64,000 nt of DNA from Ceratotherium simum simum. Its lineage: Eukaryota; Chordata; Mammalia; Perissodactyla; Rhinocerotidae. A model generated the notes under the pieces. It saw nothing but the letters and a program-made list of their open reading frames with translations. It did no database searches and was not told the DNA's origin. The stretch is from contig NW_004454162.1 of NCBI RefSeq assembly GCF_000283155.1, forward strand, positions 56,332,871 through 56,396,870. Direction: 5' to 3'. The position numbers and the translations under genes are program-made. Every line of letters starts with the position of its first letter. Positions within the stretch are counted from its first letter, which is position 1. Shown here one piece after another: positions 23,571 to 37,099 of the stretch.

Positions 23571-26500
23571 TCCCTGGGCTGTGTATAAATTTCAAGGAAC
23601 TGACAGAGTGCTAAAACTGGTAGAGGCAATCAATCCCTGGTGTTACCGTCATCTACCAAGACATCCTCTTCCCATCCACTGCAAAGGAAATGGGGACAGT
23701 CCAGGGGCTTTTGGGAAGGAGAACAGACTAGGCTTACTAACAGAGTTACGTGAAGGATGAAGGAAGGGGAAGAATGAAGGATGATTCCTAGTTATTCAGC
23801 TTGAGCAACTGGGCGTGTGATGCTGTCATTTGCTGTGGGGGAAGAAAGAAGAAAGAAAATAAGGAATTTAATTCTGGACATACTAAACTAGAAATGTTTA
23901 TGTGATAGCCAAGTAGAGCCGTCCAATAAGTGGCTAGAGCTACACAACTAGAGTCTGGAGCTCATGGGAGAGACGTGGGTTGGAGAAGAACCAGCAAAGG
24001 ACACATGTACGTGATAAAACAACCAACCAAGTCAACAGTGACAAGTGTAAGAGTCAGATGGATCTTAAAAATTAATATTTCTGTGATTTTTCAAATCATC
24101 CAAAGCAAGAGACGCTATTAATGACTCACTTTTATTTGTCTTATGCTGCTAGCTGGCAGCTCTCTGAGCAGCCTCTGACTCAGGCCTGCCTGTGCTTCCC
24201 CCGAAGGTGATGAGGAGCCACCACAGAGCTGTGCAGCATGGCCCACCACCATTCATCTGGTACTTGCTTCTCAACCCGAACTGAAGTCTCACGTCAATGA
24301 TTTACATTGTCCACATGTGTTCTGAGGCCAAAATCAAATAAAAGTATAGATTGTTATAATTTCTAAATGCCAGAATACTAAACTCTGTTTCGCTAGGCCC
24401 ATCTCAAAGTGATAAGTCGGGAAACATCTTTCATGCACTTTCTCTGAGGGTCAAGGCAAGAAGAAAGTGGAGGAACCTCCCAGCCCTGGGGCCAAGATTC
24501 TCTCAAAAGTTAAATTCGGAGAAGCCCTTCTGAGGGCCCACAGAGGAAGGCAGAGAAGTCTTCACCCTCTGTCTTCTGAAGGTCAGAGAAACTGACCTGG
24601 TTGTGCACAAGCTGAGCAACATGGGCGTATTATGGGTTGCCTAAGATTCTCTGGAGATATATATAAAACAAACTGAGTGCTCAAAGTCTTTTGCTCTTTC
24701 CCAGGCCACGTGCTCCCCAGCTCTTTCTAGAAGAAGGACTGCACTGGACTCAGGACAGGAACGTGACCATGGTGTGTCTGGGAAAGTATTCTTACAAGTG
24801 GAAGCCTGGTGCTAAGAGTACGTGGGCAGGTATTTGTCTTCTATTTTTCTCCCACTAGATCAACCTTGGTGGAGAATTATAATAGATGGAAGACAAAGTA
24901 CCTTGGTTTACAGTCAGTTCAGATGCAATCCATTAGTATAAATAATGGCTAAAATGTGGTGGGAAAGCCATCCGTCACTTTAAGGCAAACATACAGTTAC
25001 TTTCAAGAAAAGAAGCCCTGGAGAAATAAATTTATCGCAAGGCTCGTAAGCTTGGAATGCATTTGAAGAAAAGTGGCTGAGTTTTTCTCACCCAGCGGAT
25101 AAATCATGTTGTCACGATTCCAGGTTTTTGTTTTGTTTACTTTTCTGTCACACAGGATCATTTAGTTCAGGGCTTGGACCCTTGTGACTCCTCTGGTTCC
25201 ATCAGGATATTTGAGCAAGGATCATTTCAGGGAGGCAGCATATGGCCAGGTACTTTGTCTGCTATTGTGTGCCTCTGTGTAAGTGTGTTTGCTGTATGTG
25301 ACACACACACACACACACACACACATCTTTTTGGTTCAAAATCCAAACTCTCTCTGTAATTAAGTGAGCCTAGAGAGTTGGAAACACAACAGCAGCAAAA
25401 GGCTGGAGCTGACAACAACTGCTGAAAGCCGCATATGACATAAAACTGGATTATAATGTCATTCACTAACTGACAGATCATTTAGTGTCTTGGAAGAGCC
25501 TGTTTCCACACTGCTGAAGCTCTCACAGGGGAATTCCGTGTGGGCTCCTTATTGTCAGAGCTATTTTTCACCCAATTTGTTTCCAAATGATGTCTAACCT
25601 GAGGTCTTCCCGCTGAGAGAGGTTTGAGCCATGATTAATGAGGAGTGTTTGGCCAGGCCCGCCTGGGAACTGGCCCATCTGCAAACTCAGGTAGGACGGG
25701 AGGCCTACACCTCGGCTTATGTGTGGCGGGCGGCTGCCGGGGCTGAGGCTTGCTTGAAGCCGCTGCAACGTGTTAGGTATTAGCAGCATCCTGCTTCAGG
25801 GGGCACTGGAGATAAGTGTCACTCTTGCTGTTTTTTTCCTAAGATGTTCATAGGGGAAGTGCTCTCAGTCTTGGTATTAAAGGAAAAATTTCTTGTTCCT
25901 CGATTTCATTTTTTCTCTTCAAAGCTCTCACATGTACGTAAGGCAATACAACCCAATAGACATGTACCCAGAGACACGGCTTTGTCAGAGGACGAGATTA
26001 TTGAGCAAGAGGGGTTAGATTATAAGTCTGTGGCCTGTTCAGACACAGTACCAGAACCTACAAGACGATGCACCTAAAATAAACTGCTCTTTGTTATAGT
26101 CAAATGTACCTGATATTTTTACGCATGAAACTTTTAAAAATGAATCCTTTTCTCTGTGAAATAAATACTTGAACGTATTTGTTTTACGCCAGGTCAGTGG
26201 GTAGCATCCATCCTCTAAGAATCTGAATAAGTTAGAATCTTTGGAAGGGAGATCCTTTCACTAAAGGAATAGAATAATAAAAATATGCAGAATACGAAGC
26301 CACATTTGGTCTAAGACAAAATTATCTACGCACAATTACATAAGGAATTCCAGATTCTTTTAAAATAGCAAGCTGAGAAAACGAGTCTGTGGTGGAACAC
26401 AGTCATTCTTCGTGACCGAGCTTGTTCCTCGCTTATCGAACATGCACCTTCTAGGCTCTCTCTCTAGACTGCCATTAAATACAACATCCCACAATTCCGT

Positions 26501-28275
26501 CTGTCAGGACTAAAATCTAACAGATCCAACTGTCTCCAAATAAAACTGCTTGTTTACTGGGAACATTTATGACCCATAAAGAGTGAGAGTTTATCCTGGC
26601 AAAACATTCCTTCTTGTAAACAACCAACATTCCCTGAGTCTCACCAGCTGACTTTGTATCCATCTATTTCTCACTTGGCATTTGGCTCCATCCAAAGCTT
26701 CTTTGATGGCATTTTGTATCCAACTGTTGTGCAAAAGACACTTTCCATTGAATTGGTCCTACATTCAGACACTAAAACAATCCCACACTTTCTTTAACTA
26801 CTTCTGTTGCCAGCAACATGTTTACCATGATTTAGATGTCTATTATACGCATGAATGACTTGTCTACTTAATTTCATCAAAAAAATGAACCCTCCTAAGT
26901 GGCACAGATGCTGGTATGATGGTAATCAAATTAGTTTTTGGACAGGTTTATGGCCACTTGCTGTCAGTTAAGCTCTCCTTGGCTATCTTCACTCCTAATC
27001 CAGTTTTGATGGTGATTAATGGCACCATTAATAAACAGTTTGTGTTATGATAGACTGAACATTATGGTCTCGTTGGCTGACCACAGATGATAATACATTT
27101 GGTAAGATCCAGGTCTCCAGCATGTTAACTATACATCTAATGTTGAAGTGTTACTTCTTTGGGCCCAGTGTGCATAGATTTAGGCGCAACCACTCTAGAT
27201 GGCTCTCTGTTTGTGCCAAAACTTTCTCTTAAGTTAATATTCGCTTCAATGATCTTCTCTTTCTTTATTACAGGATGCTGTCCCCCTAAATGATTCTTGC
27301 TATCCCAATGTTCCACCCATATCCTTTTCACTCCTAGTCGCACTTGCTTCCACCTCTAAATTCTTTAAATCTTTGCTGTATACACACTTTTTGATATTTT
27401 TATTTAAAATTTTTCATTTTTTTAATTGCTTGAATAATTTTCAAAAAACCTGTACCTATATCTTCTGATAATCATTGTCCTTCACTTTTTTCTTCCAGAT
27501 AGCACTCATCTTCCCATTCATGGCTTTTCCATTCTATTTCTTATATTTTTCTGAGTGACTTTTATACTGAAGTCTCTTGTGAGCAGCACAGATTTTGCAT
27601 TTGTTCATCTGAGCCACTGAAAGGATGAGAACAAAATGGGAGCCTTGTAGGCTATACCACAGCAAACACATTTGGATGGTTTACACAGCTTTTTTATGTT
27701 TAAACAAACATGGTTTTTCATAATGAAGTTGAGTTTCCTCCTGCCCATATTTGATTTTTATGTTCATCTGTGCTCTTGCCTAAACCCCACCCACTGGCTG
27801 CTCTGCAAATACAGATTATGCAAATTTTTGTTTTGAATTGGGTAAGATGAGCAGATGCCCATTTCAGCATAAACAGTCTTCAGAAAAATGCTTAAATTGA
27901 CAAGTATCATTGTAAAAACACCTAAATGGACATAAAGATGAATGTTTCTTTTCACACAGACAAAAATGTTGAGTGTCTCTTTCATTCTTATGAGGAAAAT
28001 CTAAGGTCATTTTATAACAAGGCTAAATGCTGAAATTCAGTTCCTCGTTTAGGAGCAAGACCCCAGACTAGGCCCCACCTACTGTGATGGATCTTTGAAC
28101 CCACTAATTTATTGTAGTCCTGCCTTCACTTAAGGAGACGTGATCCCAACTGTTTAGTAAATTGCCTTTCTCTAACATGGGCATCTCTGCTCACTGTTTT
28201 TTTTTTCAGTTGTTACTGCATTGACTCACCGATACAAAAATGGTTTTATCTGTATTTAATGATTTATTTATCTAT
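23571..28275. other. Unassigned sequence, with an (AC)12 tract
   Basis: No gene or named repeat family could be assigned. A short GAAGAAAGAAGAAAGAAAA tract lies near 23840, and an (AC)12 microsatellite lies at 25301-25324. A long AT-rich stretch at 26100-28000 may contain decayed transposon sequence that I cannot place. Frames are short and domain-free. Confidence 0.45.
25301..25324. repeat. (AC)12 microsatellite
   Basis: Twelve uninterrupted AC units, just long enough to be potentially polymorphic. Confidence 0.95.
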
Positions 28276-28279
28276 TTAT

Positions 28280-28660
28280 TTGTTTATTAAATCTCTTTAT
28301 TGAGGTATGAGTCACATACAAAAATCTGTATGTATTTAATGTATACAACTTGATGCGTATACTCATCAATCATGTTTACTCAACAATCTATGCCATAAAC
28401 CTACCCATCACCCCTAAAAGCCTCCTCCCACCCTCTTATTTATTGTTATTTGTTTTTGTGTGTGACGAGAACACTGAACACAAGATCTACCCCCTTAGCA
28501 CATTTTCAAGTGTAGAATACAGGGTTGTTGACTATAGGCACCATGCTATACAGCAGATCTCCAGGAATTGTTCATTTAGTAAAACAGAAACTTTGTCCCC
28601 TTTGGTCAATACCTCCCTATCACCTTCGTTTGTTGAATATAAACCCTTAAAAAGGTTTTG
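28280..28660 (-). mobile_element. L1 (L1M-class) 3' UTR fragment
   Basis: TTTATTGAGGTATGAGTCAC, TGTATACAACTTGATGCGTA, CATCACCCCTAAAAGCC, AGGGTTGTTGACTATAGGCA and CCATGCTATACAGCAGATC are the reverse complement of an old L1 3' UTR. They include the 'gtgactatagttaacaacac' landmark that also occurs near 9410. No coding sequence. Confidence 0.75.
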
Positions 28661-29664
28661 AAAGATAAAATTTCTCATTTATTCTGTTTCAGCCTAAAAT
28701 TGGTAACAATGGTAGCATGGGTTCATTTATATTCATTTGGTTAGAAATAGCACTGAGGTTTTTTTTAAAGTGAAAGAAAATGGACAAAGGGAAATAAATG
28801 GGCAAACAGAAGTTTTGCAAAAAGCCTGGGAGAAAAGAAACACGTAGGAGAGAAATATCCCCACATGGAATGGAGTTGAAAAACCAATTTCTGCACACAG
28901 CCACCATCCGCCTCTAACGTTGAGGACGGCGTCTGCCTAAGGTCCTGTCTTTGCAGACCACAGGCCATCTATAGGAGAGGGCGTGCGACTCAATATCCGC
29001 AGCTTCATGGCAGCAAGAGGGTTAAGACAGACAACACTCAGCCAGGGTGCCTCAGAAAGAAACAAACTCAGTGTGCCCTGCAGACCGTATCATACTATGT
29101 ACTGGCAATCATGGCCTCTTTGTTTTTCCTCATTGGCTAAAGTCAGTAACGAATGCTTGAAAAACCCTGGAAGATTGTTGCTTTTGGAGACTCCTTGATG
29201 TAGGCCCATTTGGACGGCTCCTGGTGATAGACCTGCATCTCTGGTATTTCCATGCACAGTGATGGAACACAGTAGATGTCAGTGAATGTGTTGGGGGTAG
29301 TTCTCTAAAAGAACATGTCAGAAAACACTTTTGGTGCATGAGGCAGAGGGTCTTGTGGGTGGAAGGTCCAGGAGTCTATATCACTGGCAGCAGTAAACGT
29401 CGGCAGGCCAAAGATCCCTTAGACTGTCAATATCGCAAATGGGATGTGGCATCCGTCTTCGCTCACTGTCACTCAGGGGCCACTGAGATCTTCATGGCTG
29501 CCTCACTGTGGTCAGTCTGGCCTGGGTACAGTTTCTCGTACCCTTTTGGTCTGGAACCAATCTCCAAAAATTCTTCTCCAGGGTGACCTGGCCCTAGTCA
29601 GGAACTTAATCATTTACCAAGTGAATCCTATTCTGCTTCCCTGAGGATCCCTATAAACACAGCT
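28661..29664. other. Unassigned sequence
   Basis: No repeat or gene recognised. Small frames only. Confidence 0.5.
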
Positions 29665-30020
29665 TGAGGCTCATTGTTTATTCAGTCAGTTGGTCATCCA
29701 TCTAACTAATAACCAAGCATCGGCACCTCGTTACGGGCTGGGCACTTAAAAAGGAAGAGAAAACAGTCCCTGTCCTACCAGGACTCAGTGTTGGGGAAAA
29801 CCCAGCCAGCAAGCAAATAATCCCAGTAGGGTCAATGTTATATTGGAGTCGTGTGCTAGGTGCTGGGGAAGAGGGGGTAAACCCAACTCTTTTGGGGGAA
29901 TCAAGGTTCTTTTCCGGGGGTGATCCATTTGAATGGAGAATGAGTAGGAGTTTCTGTGTGAGAAAGGCTGGGTGTGGCTGTTCCTCATCACCCCTTTCTC
30001 CTAAACACCCCTGAAGATTG
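29665..30020 (-). repeat. L2 LINE 3' end
   Basis: This reads as reverse-complement L2: TTGTTTATTCAGTCAGTTGG, CACCTCGTTACGGGCTGGGC, AACAGTCCCTGTCCTACCAG, then GTGTGCTAGGTGCTGGGGAA further in. It is diverged. Confidence 0.6.
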
Positions 30021-32264
30021 CAGTTCATTCAGATAATTAGTTGGAGATTCTGGGTACTTACCCAGAAAGACTTGATCCAATATCACCATGGGTTCTTTAC
30101 ATTACATGAAATCATCAAAACCAACGTTTTGTAGGCTGCCCTAGCCTGAATCTATCTCTACTGCCTGACTTTGGGGTATAAGCTGATGAGGCTTCACAAC
30201 CTGGGAGCAACGCAGGATAATGGACCAGGGAAGGGCTTGTCTTACTGGCTCACCGTTCTACTAAGAACCAGGTAACAACTCAAGGGCAGGGTTGTAGCTT
30301 ATATGTCTCATTTGCCCTACAGACCCCTTTACAATGCCTGAACAAGGACTGTTGATTTGATTTAGAGTTTCTGGTGCTCCAAGGTTATAATAAGCCTATT
30401 AAAAAAACTGAACAGCAGTTTGCTAAATGATGTTTTAGTGGCTTGAAATTGATAATGCATTTTCCAATTTTTTTCTTTTAAATTGCACAGAAGGCAGAAG
30501 TAAATTAAGCCTAGTGAGAGTAAATTGAAAAGTGAAGTGAAAAATTTCTTTCCATTTTAAAAGTCCATTTACTTAAAGTGCTACAGTTACAAGTCAGAGC
30601 TCTGATAACCTTGTGAACACTGGTACCAGAGGAGTTAGCAGGTTGTGAATAAGAGAGCTGTGAAGAGAAATACTGCTTCCTTTCTGAACAAAGGGAGAAG
30701 CTTCCTAACTGATAATGTGTGTATTGACTCTGCAGGTTTCGTCAAGGGGGAACGTCTTGAAGGTTAGGATGATACACTCCATTCTCCTCCCACCTCACTT
30801 CCCACATACCTACCAGGGACATGGGGATACAGATCCTTGCTTCTACTCTCTGTGCCCATCTACAAATAGAATATTTGTTCTGAAGTCTTATTAGTGTTTA
30901 TTAATTTGTATTCCATTAGGGCAACAGAAGGGTGTTTTGCTGTTATTAATTATTTGCTACTTGATCAATTGGTGGCTAAATCTCAGCCTATGAACTCTAT
31001 TATGTTGTTTCTACCCTCGATTGCCCTCCTGGGAGAATGATTTATACGTGGAGTAGTTTGAGATTTAGCCTGGATATCAAATTGAATCTTCTTGTTAAAA
31101 TCTACAGTGCAGTGGGAGAAACCATCAAGATGTGATAAAATGGACGTTTGGTCCATTATTCTTAGGGAAGCTGGGGGAAGGTTAGTGTACCAAGCAAGAA
31201 GGAGAAAACCTTGTCATCTCATGATACATTCACTGATTCCAAAAACTCTATTGAGATAGTCACACTATGAAGTGCAGAGGAACTGCCACCATTGGAGAGC
31301 AATCTGATGTCTCACTGTAGCTAAGGCAATGGTAAATAATGGACTAGATCATTACAGGCACAATGCATAATACTCTTGTGTCTGTAGCTGCTGTGCAAAT
31401 GTGATGAAATTGATCTAATAGTGACTTGAAAAATAACCAACTCAATAAGATTTCCAGGAGTTCCTGGAAGAATAATCAGTAACCACTTAGAGATGGGTGT
31501 CTAGTCCACAGGAAGACAAAGTGACAAAGGAGTCCTCTGGCCCCTAACAGAAACAAGGAGCTACTAATTATCCCTTCAGCCCACACGAGAGGCTCTGTGA
31601 TGACAGAGCATGTAACACCATCATGACTGGAGATCAGAGGACATTGATAAGGGAATTTCCCCCCATCAACGAGGAAGACCTGGAGAGTTCATGAGAAGAA
31701 GAAGCCTCTAAGAGTTCCCGTTAGCTCCTCAGAAGTTCCCTTTAGCTCTTCATAGTTGTGGTGGTCCACCCACGTCTAAGTCAAGGTAACCGGAATCAGG
31801 TAAATATTTAACTCATTATACTCCCTATGGCTTATAGCGATGATCCCTCCTTGACTATGGAATAGTTCTATCATGCTTACCACCACTCCATTTTAAAGAC
31901 ACCAGGATCATTATCTTTCCTAGAAGAATAATGGAGAACCTGACACGGCCACCTCAAGATGGTACCTGTACCATGGCGGTAGCTCAGACCAGCTGAGAGT
32001 CTGTTCCTAAATCACTAGAACATGGCACAGGACCAGGATTTGTTATTCAAGGACACCCAGGACACTGTAGAGAAATGACACTAATATCTTGACAGTTGGG
32101 AAGGATCTAGAATAAACAGCAGCAAGAGCTTTTCGACTAAAAGATTCATTGAGTCTAATTCACAGAGTGTTTAGAAACTAAGGTGTTTCTGCCACCTGGT
32201 ACCCCACGTAGGTTGGTAGCAGTGGGTCTGCTTTATGACTGGTGAGTCCTACAGCTTAATCCTT
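30021..32264. other. Unassigned sequence
   Basis: No gene or transposon is assignable. One visible oddity is an imperfect 21-bp direct repeat: AGTTCCCGTTAGCTCCTCAG at 31713-31732 and AGTTCCCTTTAGCTCTTCAT at 31734-31753. The sequence could include decayed transposon DNA, but I have no specific evidence. Confidence 0.45.
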
Positions 32265-32595
32265 TGTCCTCTGCCCTTCTCTCTACATCCTCTCACCATC
32301 TTCCAAATAGTCATTTCCTTCCATCATTCTTGTTATTAGCAGGGCCCTCCACATTCTTCTATCTATCAAATCCATCCCTTCATTAAGACCAAATCAAAAT
32401 CTCATCTATTCTGTAAGGCCTCCCTTGGCCTCTCTCACTTGACCTCTCATTTTTCAGAACTTCTGTGACATGTTTTTTCTGTGCTTTCATTTGGCATTTA
32501 ACATACATTTCTTGACCATTTTTATGCTTGTTCTCCCCAATGATATGGTGAATTCTTTGAGGTCAAGACTAAATCTTCTTTGGTACCCTTCCTCC
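32265..32595 (+). repeat. Possible L2 LINE 3' end, diverged
   Basis: CTGTAAGGCCTCCCTTGGCC resembles the L2 'aggccttccctgacc' phrase. It is followed by GGTGAATTCTTTGAGGTCAA and GACTAAATCTTCTTTGGTAC, resembling the 'aagctccatgagggcagggac' segment. The order is right but identity is low. Confidence 0.45.
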
Positions 32596-35500
32596 CCTGA
32601 GCAATGATTACTGCCCACAGAACTTCCATTCCTGGAAAAGTCCAAACTACGTGTTGATTGCAATATACTGTGGCCACATGTGTATAGTTCAACTTCCAAA
32701 AGCATTTAATAACATTAGTAGTTTGGTCTCTGGCAGCTTTTAGGAAATTTGGCTACCCAGAGAGGTTGACTCAGATCCTAAACCTGTTCCTCAATGATGT
32801 GCCAATTGTGTCAGAATTGATGTTCTATTTAATTCATTCTCTGTCACCAAATAATTACTTCTGGGCAATGGGTTAGGTTCCATTTTATTAAATCTACCTT
32901 GCTAAGCCAAGCTCTAGGATGCAACAAGGGATCTAGAAGCTGGTATTGAACTTCTCCAAGAAAGTATTCCAATGTGACACTCTATGAATGATGCTCAGAT
33001 CTCTGAAACAGACTGATTCCTGGACTCAGGAATCATGCAGTCAATAGTCATGTTAGTGATTAGTAAGTTTTAGACCCATCACAGTTATGAGCTAGTGATT
33101 AACCAAAAGGAATCAGTTTGCAGTCAGGGAAGACTTTATTTAATAAAAGTTTTCCCCTTGGAATGCAAATCTAAAGACTGTTACTTTGGCGGCACCCTAC
33201 CAAACAATGCCAATATCAACCAAGAGGTGAGAGACAAAATTTACAATCAGGCCGTTCTTTTTGGTCAAGTGTCACAGCAACAGTGGAGCAGCCAGCAACA
33301 AACTGAACCAAACACCCATCAAACAATGGCAATGGCTTCCTTGCTTCGTGGAGACCAGGCCTTTTACATGACTGAAATTTGCAATGTGAAGCTCCTAGAA
33401 TAGAGTTAACCTACTAACACTCAAGTGATGGCTGCTGCCATTTTTTGCTAACTTGAGTAATATCAGGAAACCCAAAGAAGTATTTTCTGGAGCACTTAAG
33501 TGAGAAGAGGGCAGATAAGGAGAGCCTCTTAATAGACACTATTCCTCCAATGTTACTGCAAATGATAAGATCTATAAGATTTTGACAATTACAAAAGTTC
33601 TGAGCTCCTCTCGGGGGCAAGCAGGCTTCAGCCAGGTTTGAGTGTTAAGACACTGCTGACTCTGAGGTTGAATAGCAAAGTCAAGGGAAGTTGGAAAGGT
33701 CAAATTCAGAAATGAAGCCAAGGGCAAGGACCCAACAGTCAATGCAGAGTGTCTTTCTGAAAGAGTCATACAGAGAGAAAGGCCAGGAAGGAGGCAATGA
33801 TACAACCACCAGAGACATCAAGGAAGCTAGCAGACACTAACGAGTGGGAGGTTGTGGGCTTGAGCAGTTCCTCGAGTCTCTAGAATGTAGACGCAGAGCA
33901 CTTTTTATGGTGACCCAGTAACTCACTCATGGGTGGGAAGGAAATTATTAACAATGCTGAGTCAATGTGGACAAAAGCATTGATCTTGCCTTCTTACGTA
34001 TTTCCAGTTCTCTGCTCACAACCGTTCTTCTTCTTCTTTGGAAAACTCAGATTCAGAGATTCATGTGGACCCCAATTCTTTCTGTCACCTTCTTAGCAGC
34101 AGATATCCCTTTATTTTCTTCTAGATGTTGCCAAGAAAATTCACTTATCATTTAATCCTTGGAAAATATATTTTTCTACAAATTTATCAAATTTTATTTA
34201 CTTTCTTAATATGTAACTATTACTTCATTCATCCACTCTTTTCAAAGCACTTATGAAGTATCTTCTAGTTCCTACATTTGCAGTGTAAAGCATTTTGGCG
34301 AGATCTGACATGGCCCTTTGACCAGTAACAGTTTAGGAGTCTATGTGCATAGTATTTTGCAGGACATTTTGTTAGTCTTAATCCTGAATTTTCCTCCTTC
34401 TGCATTAAAATTATGCTGTATACCACATGGAAAGCTATCATTAACTTATTTTGTTACAGCTTTTTTTTACCATAGCTAAAATCTGTGTTCTTGATCATAC
34501 ATCCTAAGAATACAGCCCAACTATCTGTCATTATGTGTAAATAACTCTTTAAAATTTTAAATAAAAATGCTCTGGTTCTTTCATGACATGAATTATCTGA
34601 ATTTTCATCATCTAGTGCATTATTCATTCTAATTTTTTTAAATTATCTTTTACTTTTAAATTCCTCTTTTTATTCTTTCTTCAAGTGAGAAATAATATTT
34701 AATCTGCCTATGATGATTTGCTTCAAAAGCATTATTAATAACATTAATTTGATATATATATACCAGACTACATTTAAAACAAGTGACATTAAAAAAGTGT
34801 TCTTATTGTCAATTTGCTTTTAATTAAAATAGTAAACACTTTGCTGACATTATGTTTATTGAGCTTTGGATTGAGGATTTACCCATTTTTACTTATATTC
34901 ATTCATCAGAAAAACATCCATTTTTATTTTAAACACTGCTTACTTAAAACTTCTCTTTCAAGCTACCTTGGCTTCATAACTTCCTGGGTTACTTGTCTTC
35001 ACTTGAGGAGACCTAAAGCTTGGCAGTTTTTTCTAAATGACTTCCAAAGATATCACTGGAATGTCTGTTGTCTTCAAAGAGCCCATGGATGTACCTGCTG
35101 GCCTTTCCAGAGTACTTTGCTTTCCGTGGAGTACTCTATTCACCATCTGATTCATACCTGTGAAATCAAGTTCTCTCCAGGGTCAAAAAAAGTCAGTATG
35201 CATTATTTTGAAATTCTGTGGCAATATGCATGTTCTCTGTCAATACGAATCTCCTAGCAGTATACATGGTTCTTGCATCTCGGTCTCTGTTCAGGAGTGG
35301 GAGCTGCTGAAGGTGAATTCCTGAGCCAGGTGTGACGGAAAGGAGCAGCCTCTGTTGCTTGGACCTCTCCCTCCTGGACTAGCCACAGATCCCTGAAGCT
35401 AGGCAGCCGTGCTGCTGGGGCTGCTGGCTCAGAACAGGACGGCAGGAAAAGAGGAGCGTGGCAGGAGAGGACAAGTCTTCAAGATTTTTGGTGCCTCTTT

Positions 35501-36425
35501 GTTGAAGTGTTGGGGAGATCTGTAAAGGACATTTTCATTCCTCTTTTGCAAGGTTTGATGTGTCCTCTACTCTCAAGACTTGGGTTGCAGGTTTTCAGTT
35601 TTGCCTTTTATAAAAACATTCCCTTCTAACATGTTTACCTTCTGTAGGTCTATATATGTACTTAGATAATTACGATGATGATGCTAAGATAAGACTTTTC
35701 AGCATCCTCTACCTGTTTTCTTCTTATTTTTTCATATGTCTCAAAACGTAAAGAAAACTATTCTGCAAATGACTAACATAGATCTCTTGTTTGTTACTGT
35801 CCCTTTTTGTTTTCTTGTCTTGAACGTGTAAGTTAACATAAGTCATGAGTAGCAATGGAAATTATCCATTCATAATTTAGGAGGTTAATGGCAAGAGAAA
35901 CTCATGTGTTGAGACTTGGGTCTTTACTGGATCCTAGAGGTGTCTCTTTGTCCTAAGATGGTGATTGCTGAGGGACCAGATTCTAAAGTGTATTTTGATA
36001 TACCGTTGATGTCCAGGTCTGTTTATAACCATATGAAACAATTAAAACATTTATTAAATGCAGGAAAACCCCTCTCAAGCTGCATTTGACAACAAAAGCT
36101 TTAACTTTTGGCACCCTAAAGATCAATTTTTGCCCTTCCATTGTTGGCCCTCGTGGTTTCATCCGTAACATGTATGGCGATTGTCTGCAGCCTGGCAACA
36201 GCTCAGGGAGTCGGGGGCTGGACGACGGCAGCCCCTTGTTAGCTGCAGTCCAAACTTCAAAGGCTCTGAGAACAGTGAGCAGACAGGTTTCAGCAGCCGA
36301 TAAAGCAGCCATGGGAACAAAAGGCAGCTCCCGTCTCCCCGAGGTGTCTCCAGATCCGGGTGATTTTCAACCCACTTTTTTCTTTTATTTGTGATGAAAC
36401 TCCTGGCAATGAGAGAGACTCATTC
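32596..36425. other. Unassigned, AT-rich sequence
   Basis: No gene or named repeat was recognised. A 147-codon frame at 34814-35257 plus is Leu/Phe/Ile-rich, as expected from T-rich DNA, with no homology I recognise. The same holds for 33095-33403. Confidence 0.5.
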
Positions 36426-36429
36426 TGCC

Positions 36430-36850
36430 CACGGTTGTGTGCCCCCTTGATTCGGCATCAGAGGGAGAGATGGGCATTTATGGCGCCATAAATCAAGGGA
36501 TAAACCATACATGAGCAGCTGGCACATGTGCTAATAACTATAATTATTAATCATGTCAATTTCACACCCTTCAAATTTATGCTATGTGCTTTCTGTAGGA
36601 AAGCCGTCCTGGCGCCTTGAGCTGTTTATGGTACGAAAATATGATGTGCTGATGGTCTTTGATAATTGTCTTATGACAGTATTGATCTGCCTACAATTGG
36701 GTTTGTGGGGCATCGAAGCCCTGCGAAGTGGTTGTCCTTGTCTCCTGGTATATATCATTGTCACACGTCCCCCATTGTTAGTGAGTGGCGTGAATTACTT
36801 TCAGCATTTGGCCAAGTCTCTAGCTGCTAGGTCACCATTATTCTAGCCTT
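36430..36850. promoter_or_regulatory. Candidate conserved regulatory block with 18-bp palindrome
   Basis: This unique, moderate-GC block contains a perfect 18-bp palindrome, ATTTATGGCGCCATAAAT, at 36476-36493. It presents two inverted TTTATGG sites, the core bound by posterior HOX and CDX homeodomains. Further TAAT cores follow (TAATAACTATAATTATTAAT at 36533-36552). No repeat signature is present. The enhancer call is an inference from motif density. Confidence 0.32.
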
Positions 36851-37099
36851 ATGTCACTGTGAGGACCTTTACTTTGATGTTTCCTTTGTACCTCTTCGAA
36901 GGCAAAATCCTTTAACTTCAGGATGGTAGCCTACAGCAGGGTTTCAAAGAGAAAAAATACTACAGGTTTGGAGTGGGTGGAAGACAAAAATTATGGAAAA
37001 ATGTACTCCCCCAAAGAAAGTCAGTTTTTTACTTTCCCTTCCTTTCCCCTGTCAAGGCTTGTCTGCAGCAGAGGTGGTGTAGCCAACAGGGACCCCAGA

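Noticed and set aside
26580..27350. Possible antisense retroviral pol remnant
   Set aside because: Trial translation of the minus strand gave stops in all frames and no catalytic or zinc-finger motif, so there is no support.
34814..35257. 147-codon hydrophobic frame as a membrane protein
   Set aside because: Leu, Phe and Ile content is explained by T-rich DNA. There is no recognisable family and the flanks are AT-rich non-coding sequence.
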